Shown: piece after piece, positions 35,590 to 43,514 of the stretch
How the letters are laid out: each line of letters begins with the position of its first letter
How positions within the stretch are numbered: the stretch's first letter is position 1
NCBI GenBank assembly: GCA_947491985.1
Contig: CANLLR010000005.1
Location: 1-64,000 of the forward strand
Direction of reading: 5' to 3'
From: Flavobacteriaceae bacterium
GTDB taxonomy: Bacteria > Bacteroidota > Bacteroidia > Flavobacteriales > Flavobacteriaceae
Length of the DNA stretch: 64,000 nt
The notes under the pieces: generated by a model
Database searches by the model: none
Told to the model about the DNA's origin: nothing
What the model saw: only the letters and a program-made list of their open reading frames with translations
Translations under genes and position numbers: made by a program

Positions 35590-36888
35590 ATGAGCAAACT
35601 TATCCTTATCATAAAAAGAGAATTTATTGCCAAAGTCCGCAACAAATCTTTTATTGTCATGACTTTTTTGAGTCCGCTACTTTTTGTCGGAATCGCTGTT
35701 TTTGTCGGATTTTTAAGTACGATGAAAGCCGAGTTAAAAACCATTGCCATTCATGATGAAACCGGAAAATTTGTTTCCGAATTTAAAAGCGATCAAGAAT
35801 TCAAATACGTTGATTTTTCTAAAACCGACATTAATATACTAAAAGACAGTATAGTTAAAGAAAGTTATGAAGGCCTTTTAGTTATTCCCAAAGAAATCGC
35901 AGTCCCAAACAACCAAGCAAAAGTAGAGTATATCTCAAATGATAGTCCGAGTGTCATGTTCATAGAGGATTTACAATACACCATCAACAAAAGACTTACC
36001 AAAGACAATTATGTTTCGGCAGGTTTGGATACCTTAAAAATTAAACAAGCCAAGGCCGATATTATAGTCAATTTATCAAAAGCTTCTGGCGAATCGTCAT
36101 TAAAAGGTTTGAACGAAATCAAAATCGGTATTGGTGGCGCATTTGGTTACTTAATTATGATGTTCATTATCATCTATGGAAATATGGTAATGCGAAGCGT
36201 GATTGAAGAAAAAACATCACGTATTATTGAAGTAATTATTTCGTCTGTGAAACCGTTTCAATTGATGATGGGAAAAATCATCGGAACTTCATTGGCCGGA
36301 ATTCTTCAGTTTTTTATCTGGGCAATTCTAGGAATGACGGCAATGTTTATTTTATCATCCATTTTTGGCGTACCAATGGGAGCTTCTTCTGGAATGCAAG
36401 AGCAAGCCCTACAAACAGCACAATCTTCTGGAAAATTGCAAATGTACATTGCCGAATTATGGAACCTTCCTATTGCCACTATTTTAATTTCCTTTGTAAT
36501 GTTTTTTATTGGAGGCTACTTTTTATATAGCTCTTTTTATGCTTCCATTGGTGCCGCTGTTGATAACGAAACCGATTCACAACAATTTTTACTTCCTATT
36601 ATAATGCCCTTGATTTTAGGAGTTTATATCGGATTTTTTACCGTAATGAACGATCCCCACGGAACGGTAGCCACGGTTTTTTCAATGATTCCCTTAACGT
36701 CGCCTATTGTGATGATGATGCGAATTCCGTTTGGAGTGCCATGGTGGCAAATCGCACTTTCGTTAACTATTTTGTTTGGAACGTTCTTCGGAGTGGTTTG
36801 GTTTGCTGCCAAAATTTACCGCGTCGGAATATTGATGTACGGTAAAAAACCAAGCTGGAAAGAATTGTTAAAATGGCTTAAGTATTAG
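35590..36888 (+). CDS. ABC-2 type exporter, permease subunit (NatB-like)
   Basis: A 432-residue membrane protein. One helix lies near the N-terminus (VMTFLSPLLFVGIAVFVGF), followed by a periplasmic domain of about 150 residues, and then five or six helices in the C-terminal half, beginning GGAFGYLIMMFIIIYGNMVMRSV with the conserved EEKTSRIIEVIISSVKPFQLMMGKI. This topology is the ABC2_membrane_3 (NatB/YhaP) family. It pairs with the ATPase just upstream. Confidence 0.88.
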   Translation: MSKLILIIKREFIAKVRNKSFIVMTFLSPLLFVGIAVFVGFLSTMKAELKTIAIHDETGKFVSEFKSDQEFKYVDFSKTDINILKDSIVKESYEGLLVIPKEIAVPNNQAKVEYISNDSPSVMFIEDLQYTINKRLTKDNYVSAGLDTLKIKQAKADIIVNLSKASGESSLKGLNEIKIGIGGAFGYLIMMFIIIYGNMVMRSVIEEKTSRIIEVIISSVKPFQLMMGKIIGTSLAGILQFFIWAILGMTAMFILSSIFGVPMGASSGMQEQALQTAQSSGKLQMYIAELWNLPIATILISFVMFFIGGYFLYSSFYASIGAAVDNETDSQQFLLPIIMPLILGVYIGFFTVMNDPHGTVATVFSMIPLTSPIVMMMRIPFGVPWWQIALSLTILFGTFFGVVWFAAKIYRVGILMYGKKPSWKELLKWLKY

Positions 36889-36944
36889 AAGGTTATTTGT
36901 TTATTTGTTTGTTCGGTAATTCGATAGTACAAATCAACAAATAA

Positions 36945-36964
36945 CCACCCGAGGCGCAGCCGAA
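36945..36964. repeat. 20-bp repeat CCACCCGAGGC-GCA-GCCGAA
   Basis: A second copy, differing only in the three central bases (TAT), lies at 38188-38207. The two copies bracket the sigma-54 regulator gene. Confidence 0.6.
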
Positions 36965-37008
36965 CAGTATGTATCGCAGCGGAATAAGATCAACAAATTA
37001 CCAACAAA

Positions 37009-38172
37009 ATGAGCAAAATACTAATCATAGAAGACGAAGCATCAATTAGAAGAGTACTCACAAAAATACTCTCCGAGGAAAGTGTAACGTATCAAGTAGA
37101 AGAAGCCGAAGACGGTTTGCAAGGACTAGAGAAAATAAAAAACACTGATTACGATTTAGTGTTATGCGATATCAAAATGCCAAAAATGGACGGAGAGGAA
37201 TTACTCGAAGCAGTTAAAAAAATAAAACCTGAAATTCCAATTGTGATGATTTCCGGACACGGAGACATGGAAACAGCAATCAACACGATGCGTTTGGGTG
37301 CTTTTGATTACATCTCGAAACCACCCGATTTGAATCGACTATTAAATACGGTTCGAAATGCTTTAGACAAAAAACAACTCGTTGTCGAGAATAAAATCCT
37401 AAAGAAGAAAGTCAGCAAAAACTATGAAATGATTGGTAGTTCAGAGCCTATCGATCACATCAAACAGATGATTGAAAAAGTCGCTCCAACCGACGCCAGA
37501 GTTTTAATTACTGGACCAAACGGAACTGGAAAAGAACTTGTAGCGCACCAATTGCACGAAAAAAGTGAGCGCGCCGATTTTCCAATTATTGAAGTCAACT
37601 GTGCTGCGATTCCTTCTGAATTGATTGAAAGCGAATTGTTTGGTCACGTGAAAGGAGCCTTTACTTCTGCTGTGAAAGACCGAGCGGGAAAATTTGAAGC
37701 GGCTGACGGCGGAACCATTTTTCTAGATGAAATTGGCGACATGAGTTTGGCAGCACAAGCCAAGGTATTGCGTGCTTTACAAGAAAGTTTGGTACAACGT
37801 GTAGGAGCCGATAAAGACATCAAAGTCAATGTTCGTGTCGTTGCAGCTACCAACAAAGACTTGAAAAAAGAAATTGAAGAAGGACGTTTCCGTGAAGATT
37901 TATACCATCGCTTGGCTGTCATTTTAATTAAAGTTCCAGCGTTGAATGACCGTAGAGATGACATACCTTTGCTCATTGAACATTTTGCTGCAAAAATCGC
38001 CGAAGAACAAGGAAATGCCCAAAAAACATTTTCAATAGAAGCAGTAAAATTATTACAAGATTATGATTGGACTGGAAACATCCGTGAATTGCGTAATGTG
38101 GTGGAACGTTTGATCATCCTTGGCGGAAGCGAAATTTCGGAGACCGACGTGAAATTGTTCGCGAGTAAGTAA
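37009..38172 (+). CDS. Sigma-54 activator-like response regulator without DNA-binding domain
   Basis: A 387-residue protein with an N-terminal receiver domain (phosphoacceptor Asp54 in LVLCDIKMPKMDG, Lys near 105) and a sigma-54 AAA+ domain: Walker A GPNGTGKE, the sigma-54-contact loop GAFTSA (usually GAFTGA), Walker B GGTIFLDEIGDM and the arginine-finger region. It ends 25 residues after the last AAA+ helix, with no Fis-type HTH, although NtrC-type proteins usually have about 450 residues. It should be activated by phosphorylation; with no HTH it must act from solution or use another route. The histidine kinase is not nearby. Confidence 0.9.
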   Translation: MSKILIIEDEASIRRVLTKILSEESVTYQVEEAEDGLQGLEKIKNTDYDLVLCDIKMPKMDGEELLEAVKKIKPEIPIVMISGHGDMETAINTMRLGAFDYISKPPDLNRLLNTVRNALDKKQLVVENKILKKKVSKNYEMIGSSEPIDHIKQMIEKVAPTDARVLITGPNGTGKELVAHQLHEKSERADFPIIEVNCAAIPSELIESELFGHVKGAFTSAVKDRAGKFEAADGGTIFLDEIGDMSLAAQAKVLRALQESLVQRVGADKDIKVNVRVVAATNKDLKKEIEEGRFREDLYHRLAVILIKVPALNDRRDDIPLLIEHFAAKIAEEQGNAQKTFSIEAVKLLQDYDWTGNIRELRNVVERLIILGGSEISETDVKLFASK

Positions 38173-38187
38173 GGTATAAGCCAAGAG

Positions 38188-38207
38188 CCACCCGAGGCTA
38201 TGCCGAA
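38188..38207. repeat. 20-bp repeat CCACCCGAGGC-TAT-GCCGAA
   Basis: Second copy of the repeat at 36945-36964, in the same orientation, 15 bp after the regulator's stop codon. Confidence 0.6.
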
Positions 38208-38299
38208 TTGAGCGAAGCTAAAAGGCAATAGTAAAAAAAACAGTTAATAGAAAGCATAGCAAACTAATGGCTTTTGCCTATTGCCTAATCACTTAAAGA

Positions 38300-38914
38300 A
38301 TGCAATTAAAAAAAATAAACACCAACCTCCAACAAGCACTAATTGAAAACGATTTTATCGAAGCCAATGAAATGCAACAAGATACATTTTCGACTATAAA
38401 AAGCGGAGTCGATGCGGTAATTCAATCGCCAAGTGGAAGCGGAAAATCAGCCACTATTGTACTTAATGTAATTCAGCGAATAGAAAAAGCGGTAGGCGAA
38501 AGTACACGTGCTTTGGTTTTTGTCGAGGACAAGGACAAGGTATTAGAAATGGTCGAACTCTTTAAAAGATTAGCTAATTATACCGACATTCGTGTCATTG
38601 GTGCGCACGATAAAGGTGATATCGATTTTGATAAAAATCAAATTTCCCTCGGAATGGACGTTATCATCGGAACTACAACCAAAATCAACGCGATGTTTGC
38701 GTCGGCAGGATTCAACATGAATACAATAAAAATGTTTGTGGTAGACGATGCCGATGTGTTATTCAGAAATCGTTTGGATGCAACTATCATGCGATTATCG
38801 GCAAGCGTTGAAAAAACCCAACGCATATTTTTCTGTACGGAAATCACCGAAAGAGTAGAAGTTTTGGCCGATAAAATCATGATCGAACCTGTTTTCTTCG
38901 AAATGGAAGATTAG
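38300..38914 (+). CDS. DEAD/DEAH-like single RecA-domain ATPase
   Basis: A 204-residue protein resembling only the first RecA domain of a DEAD-box helicase: a Q-motif-like start (IEANEMQQDTFSTIKSG), Walker A SPSGSGKSAT, MDVIIGTTTKI (motif Ib-like) and a degenerate Walker B VVDDADVLF in place of DEAD. The second helicase domain is absent, and no frame continues it downstream. It may be a truncated regulator or an RNA-binding partner; helicase activity is unlikely on its own. Confidence 0.75.
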   Translation: MQLKKINTNLQQALIENDFIEANEMQQDTFSTIKSGVDAVIQSPSGSGKSATIVLNVIQRIEKAVGESTRALVFVEDKDKVLEMVELFKRLANYTDIRVIGAHDKGDIDFDKNQISLGMDVIIGTTTKINAMFASAGFNMNTIKMFVVDDADVLFRNRLDATIMRLSASVEKTQRIFFCTEITERVEVLADKIMIEPVFFEMED

Positions 38915-39000
38915 TTTTAATGTTCAGTAATTAGTACTCAGTGTTCAGAAAGCATCTTTTACCAATTCATATTTTTTAATTCATAATTCACAATTCTACA

Positions 39001-39216
39001 ATGGGCTTAATCAAAATATTTTCAGGAAACGAAATGCTCGCACAGACATTACAACAAAAAATCGAAGCAATTGGTGTGGCTACAGTCATTAGAAATAACA
39101 ACCAAGCGAATGTGATTCCGAGTATTCAAACCGATAAAGCGGTAGAGCTTTTTATTCAAGAAACCGATTTTGGAAAAGCAAATCCAGTTATTGAAGAATT
39201 CAGGTTGACTATTTGA
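39001..39216 (+). CDS. DUF2007 family small protein
   Basis: A 71-residue protein with a ferredoxin-like ACT-type pattern: LIKIFSGNEMLAQTLQQKIEA, VATVIRNNNQ and ELFIQETDFGKANPVIEEF. This matches DUF2007, small proteins that may act as signal-transducing ligand-binding domains. Function is not established. The gene is just upstream of the RAYT region. Confidence 0.85.
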   Translation: MGLIKIFSGNEMLAQTLQQKIEAIGVATVIRNNNQANVIPSIQTDKAVELFIQETDFGKANPVIEEFRLTI

Positions 39217-39221
39217 TTTTA

Positions 39222-39252
39222 GCTCCGCAAAGTCTCTGACTTTGAGGATGTG
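39222..39252 (+). repeat. REP hairpin, upstream copy
   Basis: A 31-base unit that starts GCTCCGCAAAGTC and ends GATGTG. CAAAGTC (39228-39234) pairs perfectly with GACTTTG (39238-39244) around TCT. It is an inverted copy of the unit at 39913-39943, with four differences; two of these are compensatory (A-T here, G-C there). Confidence 0.7.
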
Positions 39253-39282
39253 ACAATCAGTCTTTGACAGAAATAATATTAT

Positions 39283-39887
39283 ATGAGCCAAATAGAAGGA
39301 TACATAATTCGAGATCAATCCAAACCACATTTTATAACTGCAACGGTTGTAGATTGGGTTGATGTTTTTTCAAGAAAAGTTTATAAAGATTGTATCATTG
39401 AAAGTTTAGAATATTGTGTTAAGAATAAAGGAATGATATTGTATGGATATGTAATTATGACCAATCATATTCATTTAATTATCGAATCTAGAAATAATAA
39501 ATTATCTGATTTAATTCGGGATTTCAAAAAGTTACAGCCAAAACTATTCTGAATACAATTGAGAATGAACCAGAAAGTAGAGCCGATTGGATGTTGAAAC
39601 GATTTGAATTTGCATGTAAAAGTCATTCTAGAAATGAAAAATATCAATTTTGGAAATACGGAAGTCATCCTGAAGAAATTTATTCCGAGAAATTTTTGTG
39701 GTCAAAATTAGATTACATTCATTTAAATCCTGTTCGTGCGGGAATTGTGTCAAAAGCATCGCATTATATTTATTCTAGTGCTTCAAACTATGTTGATGCT
39801 ATGGGAATTATTGAAATTACTAAAGTTGACAATCCGGTGATTGATGTTTTAAAACCAATGTCGATTAGAAGTATTTATAAATGGTAG
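39283..39887 (+). pseudogene. REP-associated tyrosine transposase (RAYT), frameshifted
   Basis: The first frame (39283-39552, 89 residues) has the Y1 transposase HUH motif in MTNHIHLIIESR and a preceding GYVIM. The second (to 39887) continues the same protein with EPESRADWMLKRFEFA, KYQFWKYGSHPEEI and the family signature LDYIHLNPVRAGIV. The two frames join if one base is restored at about 39532: the frame after AAA AAG should read TTT ACA but reads TT ACA. With it the protein would have about 200 residues. Inverted REP hairpins lie on both sides. Either a single-base loss or a programmed frameshift after AAAAAG would explain it; the former is more likely. Confidence 0.8.
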
Positions 39888-39912
39888 TTTTAAAGGTCAT
39901 TAGACCTTTTTA

Positions 39913-39943
39913 CACATTCGCGAAGTCAGAGACTTCGCGGAGC
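39913..39943 (-). repeat. REP hairpin, downstream copy
   Basis: CGCGAAGTC (39919-39927) pairs perfectly with GACTTCGCG (39931-39939) around AGA. The whole 31 bases are the reverse complement, with four changes, of 39222-39252. The unit ends 14 bp before the next start codon. Confidence 0.75.
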
Positions 39944-39957
39944 AAACTTTGTAATTG

Positions 39958-40311
39958 ATGAAAGCAATACGGTTACTTAATGACGAAAACGGGAATTCTT
40001 ATTTTGAAATAGGAACACTTCCCGAGTATTTTACTATCGATGCGTTGTATTTTAACATACAAACCAAAGTTGAATCGTATCAACAGCTCCAACATAAAGC
40101 TCCACGATATCAGTATGTGGTTACATTAAAAGGAAAATTAGAATTTACTACCTCTGATGGAAAGCAGTTTTTAATTGAGCCAGGAATACTTCTTGTGGCC
40201 AAAGATACTGAAGGGAAAGGCCATTCCTGGAAGATTATTGAAGGTGAAAACTGGGAACGTATTTATATTGTACCGAATCAAAATGCACCAGATTATTTTC
40301 AGAAAGATTAA
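39958..40311 (+). CDS. Cupin-fold protein
   Basis: A 117-residue protein with a single cupin barrel: YFTIDALYFNIQ, PRYQYVVTLKGKLEFTTSDGKQF, PGILLVAKDTEGKGHSWKIIEG. The usual metal-binding His of cupin motif 1 is not clearly present; motif 2 has a His near residue 90 (GKGHSW). It could be a small metabolite-binding protein. The start at 39958 lies directly after the REP hairpin, so its original promoter and ribosome-binding region may have been displaced. Confidence 0.65.
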   Translation: MKAIRLLNDENGNSYFEIGTLPEYFTIDALYFNIQTKVESYQQLQHKAPRYQYVVTLKGKLEFTTSDGKQFLIEPGILLVAKDTEGKGHSWKIIEGENWERIYIVPNQNAPDYFQKD

Positions 40312-40316
40312 ATTTT

Positions 40317-41543
40317 TTACTTCCTGAATACTTTCAAATTATGCGTGAGTAAAGAAATAAAAATTCCAAAAACCCCAATAAAGGCAAACGAATAACGCAG
40401 GTTAATTATCTCGGCGATGTATCCAATAATAGGCGGACCCATCAAAAAACCTAAAAACCCAATACTCGAAACAATCGTTAACGCATTGCTTGTCGTCACT
40501 TTTGTACTTTTTCCAGCGGCATTAAATACAATCGGAATCACATTAGAAACTCCAAATCCTACCAACATAAATGCCAAAGTGCAAACAATCAAATTCGGAA
40601 ATAAAACCGCTGTGTAGAATCCGGTTGAAATTACGATTCCACTTACTATAAGTGCTTTTCTCGGACCATATTTACTTACAAGTGCGTCGCTCAAAAAGCG
40701 TCCAAACGCCATCGTAATCATAAACGAAGTATAACCTAAAACTACTAATGAACTTGGCGCTTTAACAATATCTTTAAAGTAAATACCGCTCCAATCAAAC
40801 ATAATTCCTTCGCTAGCCATACAGAAAAAACTGATGACACCAAACCAGATTAGTGTGGTGTCTTGAATTTTAAAAAAGGAAACCGCTGATTTTTTTTCAA
40901 TTTTTTCGATTGAAGTTTTTACTACATATTTATAATTAAATGTAAGCAATACAAGTATAAAAACTAAAACCAACAGAAAATGATATAAAGGTTGCAATTG
41001 AAAGTAAATGGCCATCAACGCGAATAAAGCTCCTGTAAATCCTGCCAAACTCCAATAACCATGAAATGAACCCATTATGGGTTTAGCGAACAATTGCTGC
41101 GTATGCACACCAAGAGTGTTAATAGCAATATCGCTAAAATTTCCAAAAAAACCAAAAAGAAACAATCCCAGTCCGAGATGCCAACCTTGAGTAGGTAATC
41201 CGAGTAAAGTCATACAAATAGCATAAACAACCATACCAATTATGGCAATTTTCTGACCTCCGTAAGCCGTGACCACTTTTCCCGACAAGGGCATCGCAAC
41301 CAATTGTCCAAAAGGTAAGGCAAATAAAAGCGTACCGAGTTCTGATTCACTTAAATGCAGCTGTAGTTTTAAATCGGGAATCCGGCTTGCCCAAGTAGCA
41401 AAACAAATTCCCTTTCCAAAGAAAAATAATGACGTTGCCAATCGCACCCGATTTAAGTAGGATTTTCTTGCGTTTTTAAACGATTTTTTATTCGTTGCTT
41501 TGGGTAAAATGGTGTCCAAAAAACTATAATCCATCAAAGGCAT
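40317..41543 (-). CDS. MFS transporter (sugar permease-like)
   Basis: A 408-residue protein with twelve predicted membrane helices. It has the MFS loop SGKVVTAYGGQK and a second at SDALVSKYGPRK, plus ASRIPDLKLQLHLSESELGTLLFALPFGQL, which resembles the FucP/YbjJ type of MFS. It should be an inner-membrane permease for a sugar or drug; specificity is not readable. It converges on the cupin gene with a 5-bp gap. Confidence 0.8.
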   Translation of the reverse strand: MPLMDYSFLDTILPKATNKKSFKNARKSYLNRVRLATSLFFFGKGICFATWASRIPDLKLQLHLSESELGTLLFALPFGQLVAMPLSGKVVTAYGGQKIAIIGMVVYAICMTLLGLPTQGWHLGLGLFLFGFFGNFSDIAINTLGVHTQQLFAKPIMGSFHGYWSLAGFTGALFALMAIYFQLQPLYHFLLVLVFILVLLTFNYKYVVKTSIEKIEKKSAVSFFKIQDTTLIWFGVISFFCMASEGIMFDWSGIYFKDIVKAPSSLVVLGYTSFMITMAFGRFLSDALVSKYGPRKALIVSGIVISTGFYTAVLFPNLIVCTLAFMLVGFGVSNVIPIVFNAAGKSTKVTTSNALTIVSSIGFLGFLMGPPIIGYIAEIINLRYSFAFIGVFGIFISLLTHNLKVFRK

Positions 41544-41790
41544 TGGCTCGCATATTTACTGCGAAATTAATGCAATATCTTTTTAAACAGCATTTTTTAA
41601 CTCCAAAACTTTCTCTTTTATGCAAACTGTATAAAATTCGCTTTCTCAATGCTATATCAATCAAAATAGGCAGTTTTTTTTCACAATTCCAAATTGTCTA
41701 ATTCCCTAATTAAGCTATCTTAGCACCTTTAAAAAATAAGCAGGTTGAAGTCTTCCAACTTCTATCTACCAACTTCCAACTTTATAAAAG

Positions 41791-43425
41791 ATGATTACAG
41801 TCAACGATATCTCCGTTAATTTCGGTGGAACTACTTTATTTAGCGACGTTTCTTTTGCCATTAATGAAAACGATAAAATTGCCTTAATGGGTAAAAATGG
41901 AGCAGGAAAATCGACGCTTTTAAAGATAATTGCAGGTGAAGCGAAACCGTCGGGCGGGAACATATCGGCTCCAAAAGACGCAGTGATTGCCTATTTGCCG
42001 CAGCATTTATTAACTTCCGATAATGCGACTGTAATGGAAGAAGCATCGAAAGCTTTTGGTGAAATCTTCAAAATGAAAGCCGAAATCGATGAAATCAACG
42101 AGCAATTGACCATTCGCACCGATTATGAAAGCGACGACTACATGAAATTGATAGAACGTGTTTCTGATTTGAGTGAGAAATTTTATGCTATTGAAGAAAT
42201 CAATTACGAAGCCGAAGTAGAGAAAATATTGGTAGGTTTAGGCTTTGAAAGAAACGATTTTTCGCGTCAAACCTCAGAGTTTTCGGGTGGTTGGAGAATG
42301 CGGATTGAACTGGCAAAAATTCTTTTAAAGAAACCCGATCTGATTTTATTGGATGAGCCAACCAATCACATGGACATTGAAAGTATCCAATGGTTGGAGG
42401 ATTTTTTGATCAATTCGGCCAAAGCTGTGGTGGTCATTTCTCACGATAGAGCCTTTGTAGACAACATCACCAATCGTACTATTGAAGTCACAATGGGACG
42501 CATTTACGACTACAAAGCCAAGTATTCGCACTATTTAGAATTGCGAAAAGACCGACGCATTCACCAGCAAAAAGCCTATGATGAACAACAAAAAATGATT
42601 GCCGAAAACCAAGAATTTATTGACCGTTTTAAAGGTACTTTCTCTAAAACGTTGTCGGTACAATCGCGTGTAAAAATGTTGGAAAAAATTGTTCCGGTTG
42701 AAATTGATGAAATTGACACATCGGCATTAAAATTGAAATTTCCGCCAGCGATTCGATCAGGACAATATCCGGTAATTGTGAAAGATTTAGAAAAATCGTA
42801 TGGCGATCATTTGATTTTTGCAGCTGCTAATATTGTTATCGAACGTGGCGATAAAGTCGCTTTTGTCGGAAAAAACGGCGAAGGAAAATCGACTATGATT
42901 AAAGCGATTATGAAAGAAATAGAAATCAACGGTGGAAGTGTTGAAATAGGACACAACGCCAAAATTGGCTATTTTGCTCAAAATCAAGCCTCGTTGTTGG
43001 ATGAAAATGGAACTATTTTTTCAACTATTGATGATATTGCTGTGGGCGAAGTGCGAACAAAAATAAAAGATATTTTGGGCGCTTTTATGTTTCATGGTGA
43101 TGATGTAACCAAAAAAGTAAAGGTGCTTTCAGGTGGCGAAAAAACCCGTTTGGCTATGATAAAATTATTGTTAGAACCTGTGAATTTGTTAATTTTGGAT
43201 GAGCCTTCCAATCACCTTGACATGAAAACCAAAGACATTATTAAAGATGCGTTGCGTGATTTTGACGGGACATTGATTTTGGTTTCGCACGACAGGGATT
43301 TTCTTGACGGATTGGCGACAAAAGTGTTTGAATTTGGCAACAAGCGTGTTAAAGAACATTTTGAAGATATTAAAGGGTTTTTGGCTCATAAAAAAATGGA
43401 AAGTTTGCGTGAGATTGAGAAGTAA
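41791..43425 (+). CDS. ABC-F ATPase
   Basis: A 544-residue soluble protein with two ABC ATPase domains and no membrane helices. Domain one has Walker A GKNGAGKST, signature FSGGWRMR and Walker B LILLDEPTNHMD; domain two has GKNGEGKST, LSGGEKTRL and LLILDEPSNHLD. The charged linker (about residues 240-310) is the ABC-F P-site tRNA-interaction motif. ABC-F proteins act on the ribosome in translation or resistance. A second ABC-F gene lies at the right edge of the window. Subfamily is not assigned. Confidence 0.92.
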   Translation: MITVNDISVNFGGTTLFSDVSFAINENDKIALMGKNGAGKSTLLKIIAGEAKPSGGNISAPKDAVIAYLPQHLLTSDNATVMEEASKAFGEIFKMKAEIDEINEQLTIRTDYESDDYMKLIERVSDLSEKFYAIEEINYEAEVEKILVGLGFERNDFSRQTSEFSGGWRMRIELAKILLKKPDLILLDEPTNHMDIESIQWLEDFLINSAKAVVVISHDRAFVDNITNRTIEVTMGRIYDYKAKYSHYLELRKDRRIHQQKAYDEQQKMIAENQEFIDRFKGTFSKTLSVQSRVKMLEKIVPVEIDEIDTSALKLKFPPAIRSGQYPVIVKDLEKSYGDHLIFAAANIVIERGDKVAFVGKNGEGKSTMIKAIMKEIEINGGSVEIGHNAKIGYFAQNQASLLDENGTIFSTIDDIAVGEVRTKIKDILGAFMFHGDDVTKKVKVLSGGEKTRLAMIKLLLEPVNLLILDEPSNHLDMKTKDIIKDALRDFDGTLILVSHDRDFLDGLATKVFEFGNKRVKEHFEDIKGFLAHKKMESLREIEK

Positions 43426-43447
43426 TTTCTTCCATCACAAAAAAATA

Positions 43448-43480
43448 AAAACCGACAAATTCCAAGAACTTGTCGGTTTT
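43448..43480. terminator. Terminator between ABC-F and the VWA gene
   Basis: AAAACCGACAA pairs perfectly with TTGTCGGTTTT around an 11-nt loop. It serves the converging ABC-F and VWA transcripts. Confidence 0.8.
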
Positions 43481-43514
43481 CGCATTCAACAAACTATTTA
43501 ACCTAACATTTAAC

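Noticed and set aside
39481..39552. Idea that the RAYT first frame is a complete short gene
   Set aside because: The second frame directly continues the family sequence, so a break is the better reading.
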